Shown: one piece after another, positions 33,691-45,770 of the stretch
Numbering within the stretch: position 1 is the stretch's first letter
Layout: every line of letters starts with the position of its first letter
From: Morinoia aosen
Taxonomy: Eukaryota > Arthropoda > Malacostraca > Amphipoda > Talitridae
Assembly: GCA_030386875.1 (NCBI GenBank)
Contig: CM059573.1
Location: 30,421,891 to 30,485,890, forward strand
Direction: 5' to 3'
DNA length: 64,000 bases
Translations under genes and position numbers: made by a program
The notes under the pieces: generated by a model
Seen by the model: the letters and a program-made list of their open reading frames with translations, nothing else
What the model was told of the DNA's origin: nothing
The model's database searches: none

Positions 33691-35825
33691 AGGTGTTGAC
33701 TAAGCGAGTGTAAAGAGGAGTGATATTGTGGTAAAAAGAATGCGTCGTAAAGAGGAGTGTAGTAAAGATTGTAGACTGAGAATGTTGAGAGAAGGGATGT
33801 TCCAGACGCCGATTGTATCTAAGGTCTTAACACTGGCCCTTGTAGATTTGTATGGTTCATATTTGGCTGTTGCGCCCTACTTTATATACTGAAATGGCCC
33901 GGAAGTCTACCCTTGTTTTGAAAACCGTGCGGCGGAAGGATGCTCTTTATTGTAGACTCGTAAGGTCTTTAATAAAATAATTGTTTTTCTAATGTAAGTT
34001 TTTGGGTGAATTTATTCACTTTCGTAGTGCTAAATTATTTACGATTTTCATAGTTATTCTACGGCTGAATTTATGTTTGAGTTCAAATTATTGAAATGCA
34101 AGGTTACTGTGAATTCTCGTGAGTAAAAGCTTAGACTTATATTTAATTATTACGACTTAAACTTATATTTGGAAATTAGGAATTTAGGCTCATATCTTAA
34201 TATTAAAATTTAAACCTATATCAAGAATATGTACATGGTGCTAGCGCACATTGATTTTGCTACACTCTTACCTCGGTAAAGTTCCATTGTTGATGGATTC
34301 ACTAATATTGAAAGTGTTATTGGGTCAGGCTTTCTTGTATTATTGAATGAGCTGAGTAATGGTGATTCTTTTCTATCATTTGGGTTCCTTTTGGGTCACT
34401 AAGGGTAGTTTTTCAGTGTATTGTATTTTATTTACAAGCTTGAGAGCTGTTTTGTAAAGCATTCAAATTTGTATTGGGAAACGTATTTTAAATATTAACT
34501 TCATTGGAAATTATTGAGATTTATTTTCTGATTCTCTTGTCACAATCCTGTTCGTAACTCCCCTACTTGATATCATTGGTTTAGTGTAGTATTCATTTGC
34601 CGTAAAGTAACTACATTCTTCCTTATTGATTTGCGCGAGTTTAAATATGGACAAGTTTTCTCGGTAAACAACCATTCCTGAAATATATGCTAATCCCATT
34701 TTAATAACATGTGCCTGCCGTTCATTGTCCTTAGTTAGAACGCGTTTGTACTAAAAAATGTGCAGCAATTCGGTCCTTGTAAATCACAACTTTATAACAG
34801 CGCCATTAGGTGCTACATGACATTTTATTGGTCTCAGCTCTAGGACCCACCGAGAGTCTGCCGGTCTTGCAGCCTTACAATAAAATATCAAAGGAATTTC
34901 TCCAATTCGTCGTCGTTCCGTCATAGAGAAAATACCATTGCGTGTAGAAGAATATCCCCTCAATTGCAGGAAAATAACCTAAGTGCATGATATTACCCTA
35001 TATAATGATTAGACATAGTTACGAAATGCAGCAATGCTCACGTTAAAGTCGCCATTTAGTTTTTGAAATTACCCTAATTTGGGGTAATTACCCTAAACGA
35101 GATGATACCTGAGAGCCAATGAGGTTTCGCACGGAAGAAACGTCACTCCTATTTGAGTAGCTCATTGGTTAGAGTCACTCATTCGACTAGCCAATTGAGA
35201 GCTAGTATTCGGATTGCGAGGCAAGGATGTCCCCTTAGAAGTTGTTCCTCTTCTTATGTATTTTCTCTGTGGCTCTACTCAGTAGCTTCAGTAACGATTC
35301 AGAGGTTGTGAAAGGCGCCTTGCGTCGCTCATTTCGTTGGATTTAGCAGAGTAACGTCACCCTTGCAGTTTCAATGTCCAGAGTAAGTGCATCCTGGTTT
35401 TGTTGTGATCTGCAATTTTGATAAAAGGGTTTGAGTGTCGTTATGAGTTTTTGAGTAACCCAAAGAGTAAAAAGGTTTACGTGCTTCAATGAATTTTTTT
35501 GAAGTTTTCTAACAAGTGTTCAGGAGTGTTGCCAAGTTTATCTGTAGAGTTCAAGAATTTTTATCTGGAGACTGTACTTCTTCTTCCCCTCATAAGAGCG
35601 TTTACATGTTTTATCTGGAGATTTAAAGGATTTTCATCTGGAGATTGTGGTTACTAAAGTTTTTTACCTTTCCAAAGATCGGGGAGGAGTGTGTAATTGT
35701 ATTGATTGTATTTTTTATATAGAGTGTATAGTTTTTTGAATTTAGAGGTGCGTTTTTTTCTGGTTTGCAACATCATTTTTGCATATTTTTAACGGTGAAT
35801 AAGAAATTCTTGAAATAGTTCTGTA
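33691..35825. other. Region between minisatellite and gag, no gene supported
   Basis: 33,700-33,985 holds a compact TATA-like word (TTTATATAC) followed about 90 bp later by AATAAAA. It could be a fragment of another promoter/terminator unit such as a lone LTR, but no second copy exists in the window. 34,000-35,825 is AT-rich leader-type sequence with no frame of note; TTTATCTGGAGA-type words recur at 35,560-35,650. Confidence 0.35.
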
Positions 35826-37450
35826 GTAAGATTCATGTCGGACTCATCGGATAGCGAGGAATACGTACGCACAGAACCCACAAACAACAAAGAGTGGTAG
35901 GATAAGTACTCCTAGGGTTACTGTCACTCAAATTACGACGATGACTACCCCGACCACTAGTGCTGGCGCTAGTAGCAATGTTGACAGGACTCTGTTGGCG
36001 AGAGAGATCGCCGCCAACATACCTAGAGCGGGAACGGTAATGACGAACACTGAGATACCGACGTTTAAAGGACGCCGACATGCCCGGGACCCAGACTTCC
36101 TTGAAAACAAATCCTGGAGTACGCATATTCAAAACCCTTCATGACCTTCATGCATACATGACCCTTCTTCCGGACGTGACAAGTGACGAACGGAAAAAAG
36201 AGTTCCTGGTGAGGTCCGCCAACAAAAATGTAGGAGATTTTAATGCGGTGGTGACCAAGCTGGTCAACACAGATTTAAATTACACTTTTGATCAAGTGGT
36301 AAAAATTTTAGATGACATTTATGTGTGCCGCGGCGAGAAGTCCATACACGCCTTGGCATGTGATTTAAATGAATTGCAATTAATACGAAACAATGCGTTG
36401 GCAGCCCAACTAGCAACGGCTTTTTCAAAAATCCGCAATTTGACAGAGGACATTCTGACTTCAACCACACTGGGTTGGCAACGACATCCTTATTATCAGG
36501 CTTGCACTACTCAGGCAGAACTAAAACGTTTTGTAGGAGATAGCATGGCTTTCAGTCTCGCGTTAACAATTTTGGGACCATTGTTGGACGAATCCTTCGC
36601 TAAAAAAATTTTTGAAAATCAATTTAGCTCCTCTGAGGAACTTTTAGCGAAGTTGATTGCTGCTGTCAGGAGTCAGGCCGAAACAAAGAAATTTCTCGGC
36701 GGCCAGTACCCAGTCAGAAACGAGCCCGAAAGCTACTTAGCTGATGTAAATATTGGGGTTGATGAATGCGTTGAGGCGCAAGAGCATTTTCCGGAGAGTG
36801 AAGTGTTCCATGGGAACTTTGGGAACTACCGTAGGAGTCGTGTAGGACTAAGAAGGACAACCCCTAGGCCCTGGTTTAGAAATCCTCGTGGAAGAGCGAG
36901 GGAGTTCAGTGGTTATGTGGGAGATAGAGGAAATGGTTCCTTGGAATGCAATACGATGCGAACAGACAGTAGTTCTAGTAGTTCTGGTCAGGCTTCAGGG
37001 AATTTTGCGGGCTCCAAGTATGAAGCGGGAACTAAAAAACGGGGTTTTCCATTTTGCAATTCATGTTCAGTTGTGGGTCATTTTGAATGTAGATCTCAGA
37101 AAGGGTAGTTTAATGCGATAGGATGTTTCGCGTGTGGCGGAGAACATTTGGTGAAGCATTGTAGAGCCACGGGAACTGAAATACGAGGTTATAAGGCCTA
37201 TCTACGCGGGGGCAATGTAAACAGAGGTAGGAGCCAATCGCGCGGTAGGAGTGAAGTACATCTTGCAGATGCCGAGCCGGATGCTCGGGATTTTTTAAGC
37301 GAAGAGTGGAAACAGGTAGAGGTAGCAGGGAGAATTTGATTGATTTGATTGAGCCCGAGGTCGCCAGCACCCTCGTTAATATCGAAGCTGTGGTCGAAAG
37401 TCCAGATACCACCGAGACAAACAAATCCTTCATTGATCCTTTGTTCAAAT
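35826..37450 (+). other. Gypsy gag region (fossil)
   Basis: Encodes a capsid-type, mostly helical region (for example FKTLHDLHAYMTLLPDVTSD and VKILDDIYVCRGEKSIHALA) and then a zinc-knuckle region with CNSCSVVGHF and CFACGGEHLVKHC, as in Ty3/Gypsy nucleocapsids. In the living family this makes the particle that packages element RNA. The region is broken. Confidence 0.75.
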
Positions 37451-37469
37451 GTTAAAATAGGTACAATTT

Positions 37470-38110
37470 ATTGCAAGACGAAGAGCTCGCGGATAGACAA
37501 AAACGAAGCAAAGAAGTTGAGGCCTATTTCTCCGCTAGTGTCGTAAGAGGAAATTGCAATAAAAAAGGCGCCGGTTTGGTTCCGTTTAAACAATGTAACA
37601 AACCTACGATAATAATTAAAAATAATGGCCAGTATTTGAGTGCCTTGCTAGATAGCGGTTCAGAAAAATGTCTAATAAGTTACAAGCAGGTTAAGAACTT
37701 GAACGAAGAAGTTAAGCCGAGCCGTTTAATGGTAAAAGGCATTAATGGTGAAAGTAACGTTAGCGGAGGGGTAGAGTTGAAGATTTCAATTCCAGGTACT
37801 AACAGAGTTCTAAAAACTTGTGCGCTGATAGTGAAAGAAGCGAAATTCAACTATGATTTAATTCTAGGACGCGATGTTCTGAATGATGCAATAATTAATT
37901 TCAAAAATAGAACACTTCTTTGGGAGGGTATTGCAATTCCCTTTTGTGAGTTAAAAATGGAACCGGTTTTAAGCAGAGAAGTTGTGATGAAAAAAATAGT
38001 AAACAGCGACTGTCTGGTATCCGATGTTGCCATTGCAAGAAAGAGCGACGTGCACCCCGCTAAAAATAGCAACAGCATAGAAAAGAAAAAAATTGTGGCC
38101 GCAGCTTAGT
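37470..38110 (+). other. Gypsy protease region (fossil)
   Basis: Contains the aspartic protease signature ALLDSGSEKCLIS and downstream the second conserved block DLILGRDVL. In the family it cuts the gag-pol polyprotein. It lies directly before the reverse transcriptase, as expected for Ty3/Gypsy. Confidence 0.8.
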
Positions 38111-38689
38111 CGAGACAGTACTCACGGCCGTTGACCGTTCATTGCACTCAGGTGGAAGTGCCCGGTAACTCGATGAAGTTAGTGTACGGTTTCGTTAAAA
38201 AAGCAACTCCAGGAGAGTATGTTATTTTAAAAAGATGTCTTGAAAATGGAGCTTTGTTGGCTGAATCCATTGTTCGTATAGAAGACGACGGCGTGGTGCC
38301 TGTAATTGTTCTCAATGCACATGAAGATGCTATTTATTTAACCGAGAATACGATGTTGTGCGATATTGAATTAATTGCAGCTGATGAAATCGAGAACGAA
38401 ATGTACATGACAAGCGTTGAAGCAGCACTTAGAGATGCTAATAATGTGGAAATAAATTCTGACGCAGTGTCGGATACAATGCAGTTTGTCTCGGCTGGTG
38501 GTGGAAATAAGGCCATAGTCGAAGGAAAACTTGGGTTGGAGGCTGACGCTCGCGGTTGGAATCAAATTCTCGTTGGTGACGAGGAGTTGGGAGTTAATTC
38601 ACAAGTAGGTGTGGCCTGTGGAGGAAAGCAGGAAGTACGACGTTGTTTAACTAATGATGATATTTCATGTTACGAAGAGGACATGCAGT

Positions 38690-39560
38690 TACCTCTGATA
38701 AATTTATTAAATGAATTTCGAGATGTAGTTACGTTAGAAGGGGAGACTATAGGGGTTACGAACCTTATGACGCACCGGATTCAGTTGAAACCGGAGGCGC
38801 CTGTACTGAATTTAGCTCCATACAGAATCCCCCATAAGTATCAAGAAGAGGTGATGAAAATAACTAATGACATGCTCTCACAGGGAATAATTGAGGAATC
38901 GATGTCCGACTGGAATTTTCGTCATAGTGGTAAAAAAGAAGTCAGGGGAGCTCCGTCCCGTAGTTGATTTTAGGGGGCTCAATAAAATATTAGTGAAGGA
39001 AGCTTACCCAATACCTAGAATTGACGAAATTTTATCGACTCTAGGAGGAAACGCGTGGTTCACTAACCTGGACCTGCGTTCGGCCTTCCACCAGGTCGAG
39101 TTGGACCAAGTTAGTAGAAAGTTCACCACTTTCAGAATAAATTATCGTAAATTCCACTTTGCGCTTTTCCCATTTGGTCTGAGTACCAGCCCAAGCGCAT
39201 TCCAGAGGGTGATGACCTCTGCCCTTGCACCTATCCTAGGCAAATTAGCATTCGTCTTTTTAGACGATATATTAGTATTTTCCAGAACGAAAAGTCAGCA
39301 TTTGGCTGACATTGGAAGCGTACTTAAGATGCTTCGATCGGGTAACTCGTCTTTAAAACTTGAAAAATGTAACTTTTTCAAAAAAGAAATGGAATATCTG
39401 GGACACATTATTGCCGCAGATGGTATCAGATGTAAAAATTCGGAGAAGCTGCAGACTTGCAGGGCTCCTACCAATGTGAAGGAATTACAACAGTTCCTAG
39501 GTTTAGCCAATATTTCCGTAATTTTTTGCCGAACTTTGCTGAGGTAGCTTACCCTCTGTA
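38690..39560 (+). other. Gypsy reverse transcriptase region (fossil)
   Basis: Motifs of the Ty3/Gypsy RT are present in order: RPVVDFRGLNK, AYPIPRIDEIL, TNLDLRSAFHQVEL, FPFGLSTSPSAFQRVM and the active-site block FLDDILVFS, then LEKCNFFKKEMEYLGHI. The catalytic YxDD-type site reads FLDD, normal for this clade. The region is broken. Confidence 0.85.
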
Positions 39561-39960
39561 CAACCTATTAAGAAAAGATGTTGACTATATATGGACCGAC
39601 GAATGCCAGAAGAGTTTCGTTTTTATCAAATCTGCTCTGACTTCTGACACAGTTTTATGACATCCTGATTACGCTAAGGACTTCCACTTATTTATGGACG
39701 CTTCTAACTCTGGTATCAGAGCCGTCTTGATGCAGACAGAAGATTCAAGCGATCAAATTTTACGCCCTGTGGCTTATTATAGTAAGAATCTAAATTCCAG
39801 CCAGATGCGATATTCGACCACTAAGAAAGAGTTCTTCGCGATTTATTCAGCTCTAAAATATTTTAAATATTTGATTACGGGGTATCCTATTCGTATCTAT
39901 ACGGATCATCGCCCATTGGCGCCATTATTTAAAAAAAAAACTCCCTGAAGATTCAACCAT
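39560..39960 (+). other. Gypsy RNase H region (fossil)
   Basis: Has FMDASNSGIRAVLMQ, RPVAYYSKNLNSSQMRYSTT, KKEFFAIYSALKYF and YTDHRPL, the usual Gypsy RNase H blocks that remove the RNA template during copying. Confidence 0.8.
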
Positions 39961-41510
39961 GGCACGTTGGTGTATAAACGTCCATGCTTTTGACCCCATT
40001 GTAAAATATTTACCCGGCAAACAAAATGTCGTAGCGGATTATTTGAGCAGACTTCCCATTAACGATGAAAAATTAACCTTTAAAGAACTAGAGCGCTGTG
40101 ATGCTCTGGAATCCGCGCTTGAATCAGACGTCTGTGGTGTGGAGACTCGGTCACAGAAAAAAGGCATGACAAGACATGAGGTAGTTGACCCGCCGCCTAG
40201 AGACATTGCTGACGGTGCATCAAGCAAAGAGGCTCGCCCGAAGCTTATAGACTATGTTCCAAAAGAAAAGGAGATTTCTTGGACTATAAAAGAATTTATT
40301 GACGAACAGGAGAAAGATCCATTTTGCATTGAGGTTAAGGACGCTTTACTGCATGGTAGTATTTCGAAAATTCCAGACCTACAAAAATTTTTAATTCTGA
40401 ACGACATTCTGTACCGACGTAGACAAATCGACAACCGACCTAGCACGATTTTGACAGCAGTGGTACCTAACTCTTTAATGGGTAAAGCTATATTGGCTAT
40501 TCACTCAATGTATCATACTGATGACATACACACTCTTTTTAAATTTAAACTTAAATACCATAATCATTTGGAAAAAACGAGTGTGCGAAAATTTGTAAGA
40601 GATTGCGAAGTTTGTAAATTAATTAAGGCAAGACCTTCTGTTCCAATTAAAATTTTGATTGCTCCGATAGCGAAAGAACCGTTTGAGGTATCTATCTATG
40701 GACCTCCTCGGTCCACTAAAAGTTACAGATAATGGCAATAAACACATCTTAGTTATTAAAGATCTTTTTTCTAGGTTTTGCAGGTTGTATGCGATTTCTA
40801 ATCGTCGTACGGAGACAGTAATTTCATGTCTGAGTAACTGTTTCTCCTTGTTAGGTTTTCCTAAAACTCTGATTACGGATAACGCTTTAGAATTTAAATC
40901 AGTGGCGGTCAAGCAGTTTGCTAATGTGCATGCCATCGCTAAAAAAGAAGTATTGGCATACAGCCCTCATTCCAACGCTATAGTAGAGAGAAACCACAAA
41001 AAAATAACCAATCTGCTTAAACTGTTTGTAAATTCGCTCCCTCATGCAGAATGGGACCAGATGCTTGAGGTGGTTGAAAATGCACTGAACAACGCATTGA
41101 ATTCTACTTTAGGCGAAACCCCTAGTTTTGTAATGTTTAATAGAGATACTTGCGCATTCTATCAGTCCGAGAGTTTCGATTCTGTAACTTACAGTTATGA
41201 TGAAGAATTGGATTTAGTAAATTTTCGAGCAAAAGAAGCCGCCCGGATGGTAGAAAATATTAGAAACTTGATTATAAATAACACAGCGAAAAGAAACCTT
41301 TACAGAAACATCAAGCGTCGAAATAAGGACGTGAAAATTGGGGCCGAGTTTTTTAAAAAATCACGATGAAAAACATAAACTTGATTTGACCTGGCTAGGG
41401 CCAGCTGTGGTTCTAAAGGTCAAAAGAAATTGGGTTGAGGTTAAAATTGGTTCCATAATTTATAAAAGTAATTTAAATCACCTGTTACCCCTGAGGAAGG
41501 TTAAACTGTG
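39960..41510 (+). other. Gypsy integrase region (fossil)
   Basis: Preceded by the KYLPGKQNVVADYLSRL block. A zinc-binding region ends in CEVCKLIKARP. The core carries YLSMDLLGPL (first Asp), LITDNALEF (second Asp) and SNAIVERNHKK (Glu), the DDE catalytic set. A C-terminal basic part follows. In the family it inserts the DNA copy into the genome. Confidence 0.8.
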
Positions 41511-42083
41511 AGTTGAAATGACAAGTCCATTCTGCTACGTTCATGACTTACGTTTTTGACGTCGCAACGACTCGACGAGTTACGATTTACTACGTTACAT
41601 TGTTTAACAGTTGCGTTAAGGTTAATAATCATAGGTTAAGGAGTTATTGCTGTGTAATATGCGTTGTGTTTCATAATATTCTCAGTAATCCGTATATTAT
41701 ATTTTATGTGTTATGTTTACAGCCTTTTGAGCTGCGTTGTTTTAATTTAATTTGGGCTAATACTTGATATTAACCTGAGTGGTAAAAGAAATGTGTAACT
41801 GTCTATTTTAACCTTGAGGGTTGATAACCCTTGTCTCCAAGACGCCTTATTTGTGTTTTTTAATTCGCTTACAACGTTAAATTGATAGTCTGGAGAGGTC
41901 GCTGAATTGACATTTTTTATGGTGAGCGGAATCTTCGACTGCTAAATGCAATCGCTGAGGTTGCAATTCATCCTGTGAGATGGGCTGGTTTGACGCTGCG
42001 GCGCAACTCACAGTGTTATTTTTATTTTTCAGCCGGAATATTCGGTGATCAGCACAATTTAATTAGAATTCATATACTGGTTT
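41511..42083. other. Spacer after the integrase, no gene seen
   Basis: AT-rich sequence with a 74-codon frame (41,543-41,767) lacking any motif. Nothing supported. Confidence 0.4.
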
Positions 42084-42551
42084 GTGGCTACCCGATCAAC
42101 GGGTTCGATGAACTTTATCATGAACATTTATCATGAACATTTAAGGAATTTTAAAATTTTATGTTTGCGAGTTGGTTTTTTTCTGTTTTTTTTGTTGGTC
42201 ATGCTAATCGGTTCTGTATCCTTCCTTTTCAGGTGCGCGAGGCACGTTATGGGCAACGCGGAGAGTACCATCGATGTTGACACGCTTGTTACAGCGTTGT
42301 CAACCCACAATTCTAATGTCAACGAGGCGTGGGTTCGGGACAACTCCGTGACCAGAACGGATCTGTTACCTGATAACGTCACCGACATCGTAGTGATGTT
42401 GCTAATCCTGGTCACTATGGGATTAGGAACAATACTCTACCACCTTCAGAAACAGGTGAAAATGATCACGGCCGCCCAGCGCGAGGATTTTTTCTCGCGC
42501 GGGGCAATCTCGCGCGGGAGGCCGCCAAGGGGCAATCAGGATCAAATCTAG
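42084..42551 (+). other. Small membrane-protein frame after Gypsy pol
   Basis: The 155-codon frame includes an internal start at 42,249 giving MGNAESTIDVDTLVTALSTH. MGN with a Ser at position 6 is a good N-myristoylation signal. A hydrophobic stretch (IVVMLLILVTMGLGTILY) follows, then a basic tail with RGRPPRG. The longer form adds another hydrophobic stretch upstream. There is no envelope signature (no furin site, no large ectodomain), so I read it as a small accessory membrane protein of the element and not as an envelope. Its function is unknown. Confidence 0.5.
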
Positions 42552-44132
42552 TGATCAACGTTGCAAGAGACCTTGTCGTCGTGCAACTGCCTAGCGTTAG
42601 GCGGGCCGGACGTCCACGGGAAGCAGGACGCAATGGCCGTCCCTGTCCCTCTGGAAGTGTGCGGCGTGAAATTTAAAAAATTTTGAAAAAATAATTAAGA
42701 ATTAGATGGAAAGTGAGAAATAGTTTAGGTCGGGAAATATTAGTTTATTGTTGAAATTATGAAATTTCCCCGTGAATTAATTCGAATGAAAATGATAACC
42801 GCGCTATGGAAAATTCAGCGCGAGGTGGTGAGAGGTGGAGAAATCGCAAGAAAAATGCGTCTATGTAATCGCTAATCGCTCTATGTAATCGCTTCAATTC
42901 GCTATGTCTTCTATTCTAATCTTAAGTTTTTTATGCTGTATGCTTCTTCTAATGTCGACGCGTAATTTCTTATAAAATTTTAATTATTTCAATTATCAAA
43001 TTATTCAAATTATTTTAATTTAAAGGCATTTCTGTTTTGCAATGATGTGTTTTTTGTTTGCTTTCCAATACTTCCCATGTTTTTAATATGTTATTCTATT
43101 TCGGTAATTTCAATATTTGTAATGTGTAAGTTGCGAAGTTTGATTTTAAATTATCGGAATTAATTTTTTTTAGTGGTGCTGATATAAGAAAATGTGGCGT
43201 TTGTTTTTTATTAAAAATATCCTTACTTCGGTCGACGTGCTGTTTGTCATATTGCACGGTTAGTTAGTTGTTTGCTTACGCTTGTTGGGATTGCTTTTGC
43301 TAACTGCTAAAATTTGCTGAAACTTTAGTGTTCCGAGAGTTTCGCTACGTTTTAAGTATTTATCCATATTAATCGCTATTTATCCTTATATCTGGTGTTT
43401 TACATGATTGTGGGGTATATAAGGTTTTAAAAATGTTTTTCAACAGTATTTACGCTTGTAATAATGTGTTTTAATAATGGTGTTCTGTGGTGCTTTAAAT
43501 TTTTCGATGTGTTTTTTTCAAATTTTCGTATATGTTTTTATTTTTTATTTTGCGTATTTGGTACGAGGTACAGATGTAAATCGGTTGGCTTCAAAACGTG
43601 TTTTGCGTTCTTTTAATTTTTTGATCTCTAGCGTTATTAGTTTATGTTGGTTGCGTCTTTATCATTATTTTAATTAGTTGGACGGTATTTAGTTAATTAT
43701 TTTAACTGTGCGGTTTTGTTAATTAATGATTATTTCGCATAATGTTTTGAGTTGTTCCAAGTTTAATTTCAACCAGGGCATTATATTTTATTTTCGTTCG
43801 CTTCGCTGCCCTTGTTTTGCTTATGTTGCCAACTTTCGATAACTATAACGATGTTTAGACGATGGGTTGGTGAGTTATTTAAAAATGTAATACGTTTTAA
43901 CATTTTAATCGTATGGGGTGGTTGATTTATGGTAATGGCGTTACTTTTAACCTAGGGTTGTCACGTTAATTATTGAGTAACTTTTGTTAACTACCCATGT
44001 TAATTTTGTTCGCAAAACATTTGGTAACTTACGTTCAACGGGTTCGTTCTTTTTGCGAATACTTTTCGAGTTATTGATTACCCTGTTTGGATTTAATTTC
44101 ATTTTGGTCCAATTGTTTTGCATTTAGTTTTC
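42552..44132. other. 3' non-coding region of the Gypsy element
   Basis: T-rich sequence of about 1.6 kb with short frames only (such as 43,477-43,677, Phe-rich, not convincing). GC-rich words lie at 42,590-42,660. Nothing else is supported. Confidence 0.45.
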
Positions 44133-44152
44133 GGGGGGGGGGGGGGGGCGTA
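44133..44152 (+). promoter_or_regulatory. Candidate polypurine tract
   Basis: A run of 16 G (44,133-44,148) ends four bases before the 3' LTR. Gypsy elements prime plus-strand DNA from a purine run at this place. Confidence 0.6.
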
Positions 44153-44353
44153 TGTGCACAAGCACACATAAGCTCTAGCCTTCATTGTCTTGCCAGGGTA
44201 TCTTAATGTCTTGAGATTTCGCAGGCTATAAAAGGCGACGTTGCCTAGCTGTTGGCGCTCAATCTGTCATATTCTCTCTTGTTGCCAATGACACCTGGCT
44301 TACACCAATAAACTCTACCGTCAGCGTCTACCGTGTTTTACTCGCCCCGTACA
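44153..44353 (+). repeat. 3' LTR of the Gypsy element
   Basis: 201 bp, TGTGCACAAGC to CCCGTACA, about 99% identical to the 5' LTR, with the same TATA box and AATAAA. Followed by the target duplication GAAT. Confidence 0.95.
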
Positions 44354-44357
44354 GAAT

Positions 44358-45323
44358 TTTCGACCCATATAAAAAGAAAAAAAAGGGGAATGGAAAATTT
44401 GATACCATACTTTTGTTCAAAACGTTTCAAGGATTCAAAAACTGTCTATTTTTTTGTTCTAGCATAAAAACTCAATGAGTTCTATTCATTTGAAACATCA
44501 ATAAAAATGAAATCAAAAACCAATATGTCCATTTTTTTAAAAATGAAGACCTGAATAGAAAAAATGAATAAACAAATTGTGTTTATTATTAAAAATTACG
44601 TATAGAAGCCAAATTTCAGAAGGATTAGACTACAAATATAAAAGTTCATAATTTTTTATCAACATATTTTTTTAATTTTTTTTTTGTAAATTATAATAAT
44701 TATTCATAGTGTGAATATGAATTTATGCAGAGAGATTATCGAAATGAAAATGAAAACAGCATTCAATTACATAAATTGTCCATCATATTACAACACTTCA
44801 ACAACAAATTTTTATTTATAGCTTATACCAAAAACCTTTCATTTTCAACATTCAATAGAATAGAAGTCGGTGAGTTTTCATGCTAGGATAAGACAAAGAC
44901 AGATTTTGGAATCCCTGGAACATTTCTAACAAAAGTATGGTAGCAAACTTCCCAATCGTACAAAAGTTTTTTTTATGAAGCTCAAACCCCAAAATTAGTG
45001 TATATGCTAGTTAGTAATCAATTATCACATATAAAAAAACGAAAAGTTTCAAATGGATAATATGCTACCATAGTTTTGTTAGAAATGTTGCAAGGATTCT
45101 AAAACTGACTTTTTTTTGGTTCTAGCATAAAAACTCAATGACTTCTATTCCTTTGAAACATTCATAAAAATGTACCGAAAAACTAATTTTTCGTATTTTT
45201 TAAAAAATAATGCTTAGTTGAAAAAGTTACATGAGTAAAAAATGTTTATCGTCAACAAATACATGTTCTAGCTAAATTTCAAACGAATTGGATCATATTT
45301 TGAAAATCTTTGGGTTGACCCCT
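44358..45323 (+). mobile_element. Element A, second copy, right part
   Basis: It matches 1-972 with small differences throughout, including the internal direct/inverted/direct triplet (TTCAAGGATT, CATGCTAGGA, GATTCTAAAACTGA). It ends TGGGTTGACCCCTT, the inverse of the left end at 24,861. No coding frame. Confidence 0.75.
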
Positions 45324-45770
45324 TGTAGAGGAAAATAGTTAGGATAGTGCTTCAGAGAAGGGTAAGTTCCAGATTTGAGGTTTAGGGTTTCAAATTAAAA
45401 TAGGAGGGAACCACTTCGGAGTATGGAGACTCGCCAATCTCGAGAAACCATCAAGTCCGCATTTCAGACTAGCAGCCCAATTTAATGGTTTAGTAATTCT
45501 CGAGCACTTGAAAGATAAGCAGCCTTGAGGAAACAACTGAAAGTGACGTGATTTGAACAAGCACAGTCGCTCACACCCAAACGTTAAGCAAATGGTAGAA
45601 CTAGATAGAAGCTGACGTACAGGTGGAGATGGAGAATAACAAATTGACGAAGAAGACGACTCGACACGCGCCATTCTTGATACCGAACCAGCAGAACCCG
45701 AACTCAGTACCACACAAATCCAGCCAGCATCAAAGAAATCGCTCAACTGGGAAGCGGCACAGTCTTAATT
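45324..45770 (+). repeat. Duplicated host segment B, copy 2
   Basis: Counterpart of about 19,000-19,400 in the same orientation: GGAGTATGGAGAC, AGATAAGCAGCCTTGAGGAA and GACTCGACACGCGCC are shared. A 118-codon minus frame (45,390-45,746) spans it. The copy at 19 kb keeps only a partial frame in the same place (19,236-19,466), so a coding origin is possible but unproven. Confidence 0.65.

Larger units (their letters stand above)
25019..44353 (+). mobile_element. Ty3/Gypsy LTR retrotransposon, 19.3 kb, broken
   Basis: Flanked by an exact 4-bp target duplication GAAT (25,015-25,018 and 44,354-44,357). The two LTRs of 200-201 bp are about 99% alike (about three differences), so the insertion is young. 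Protein parts run in the order gag, protease, reverse transcriptase, RNase H, integrase, which is the Ty3/Gypsy order, between about 35,830 and 41,510, followed by a small membrane-protein frame. The coding part is a fossil with roughly eight to ten interruptions. The distance from the 5' LTR to gag is about 10.6 kb, far more than normal, because a THAP/P-type transposase gene and minisatellites lie in it. It inserted into element A. Confidence 0.9.

Noticed and set aside
42084-42551. Envelope gene of a retrovirus-like element
   Set aside because: Too short, with no furin-type site or fusion peptide and no large ectodomain. Kept only as a small membrane-protein frame.
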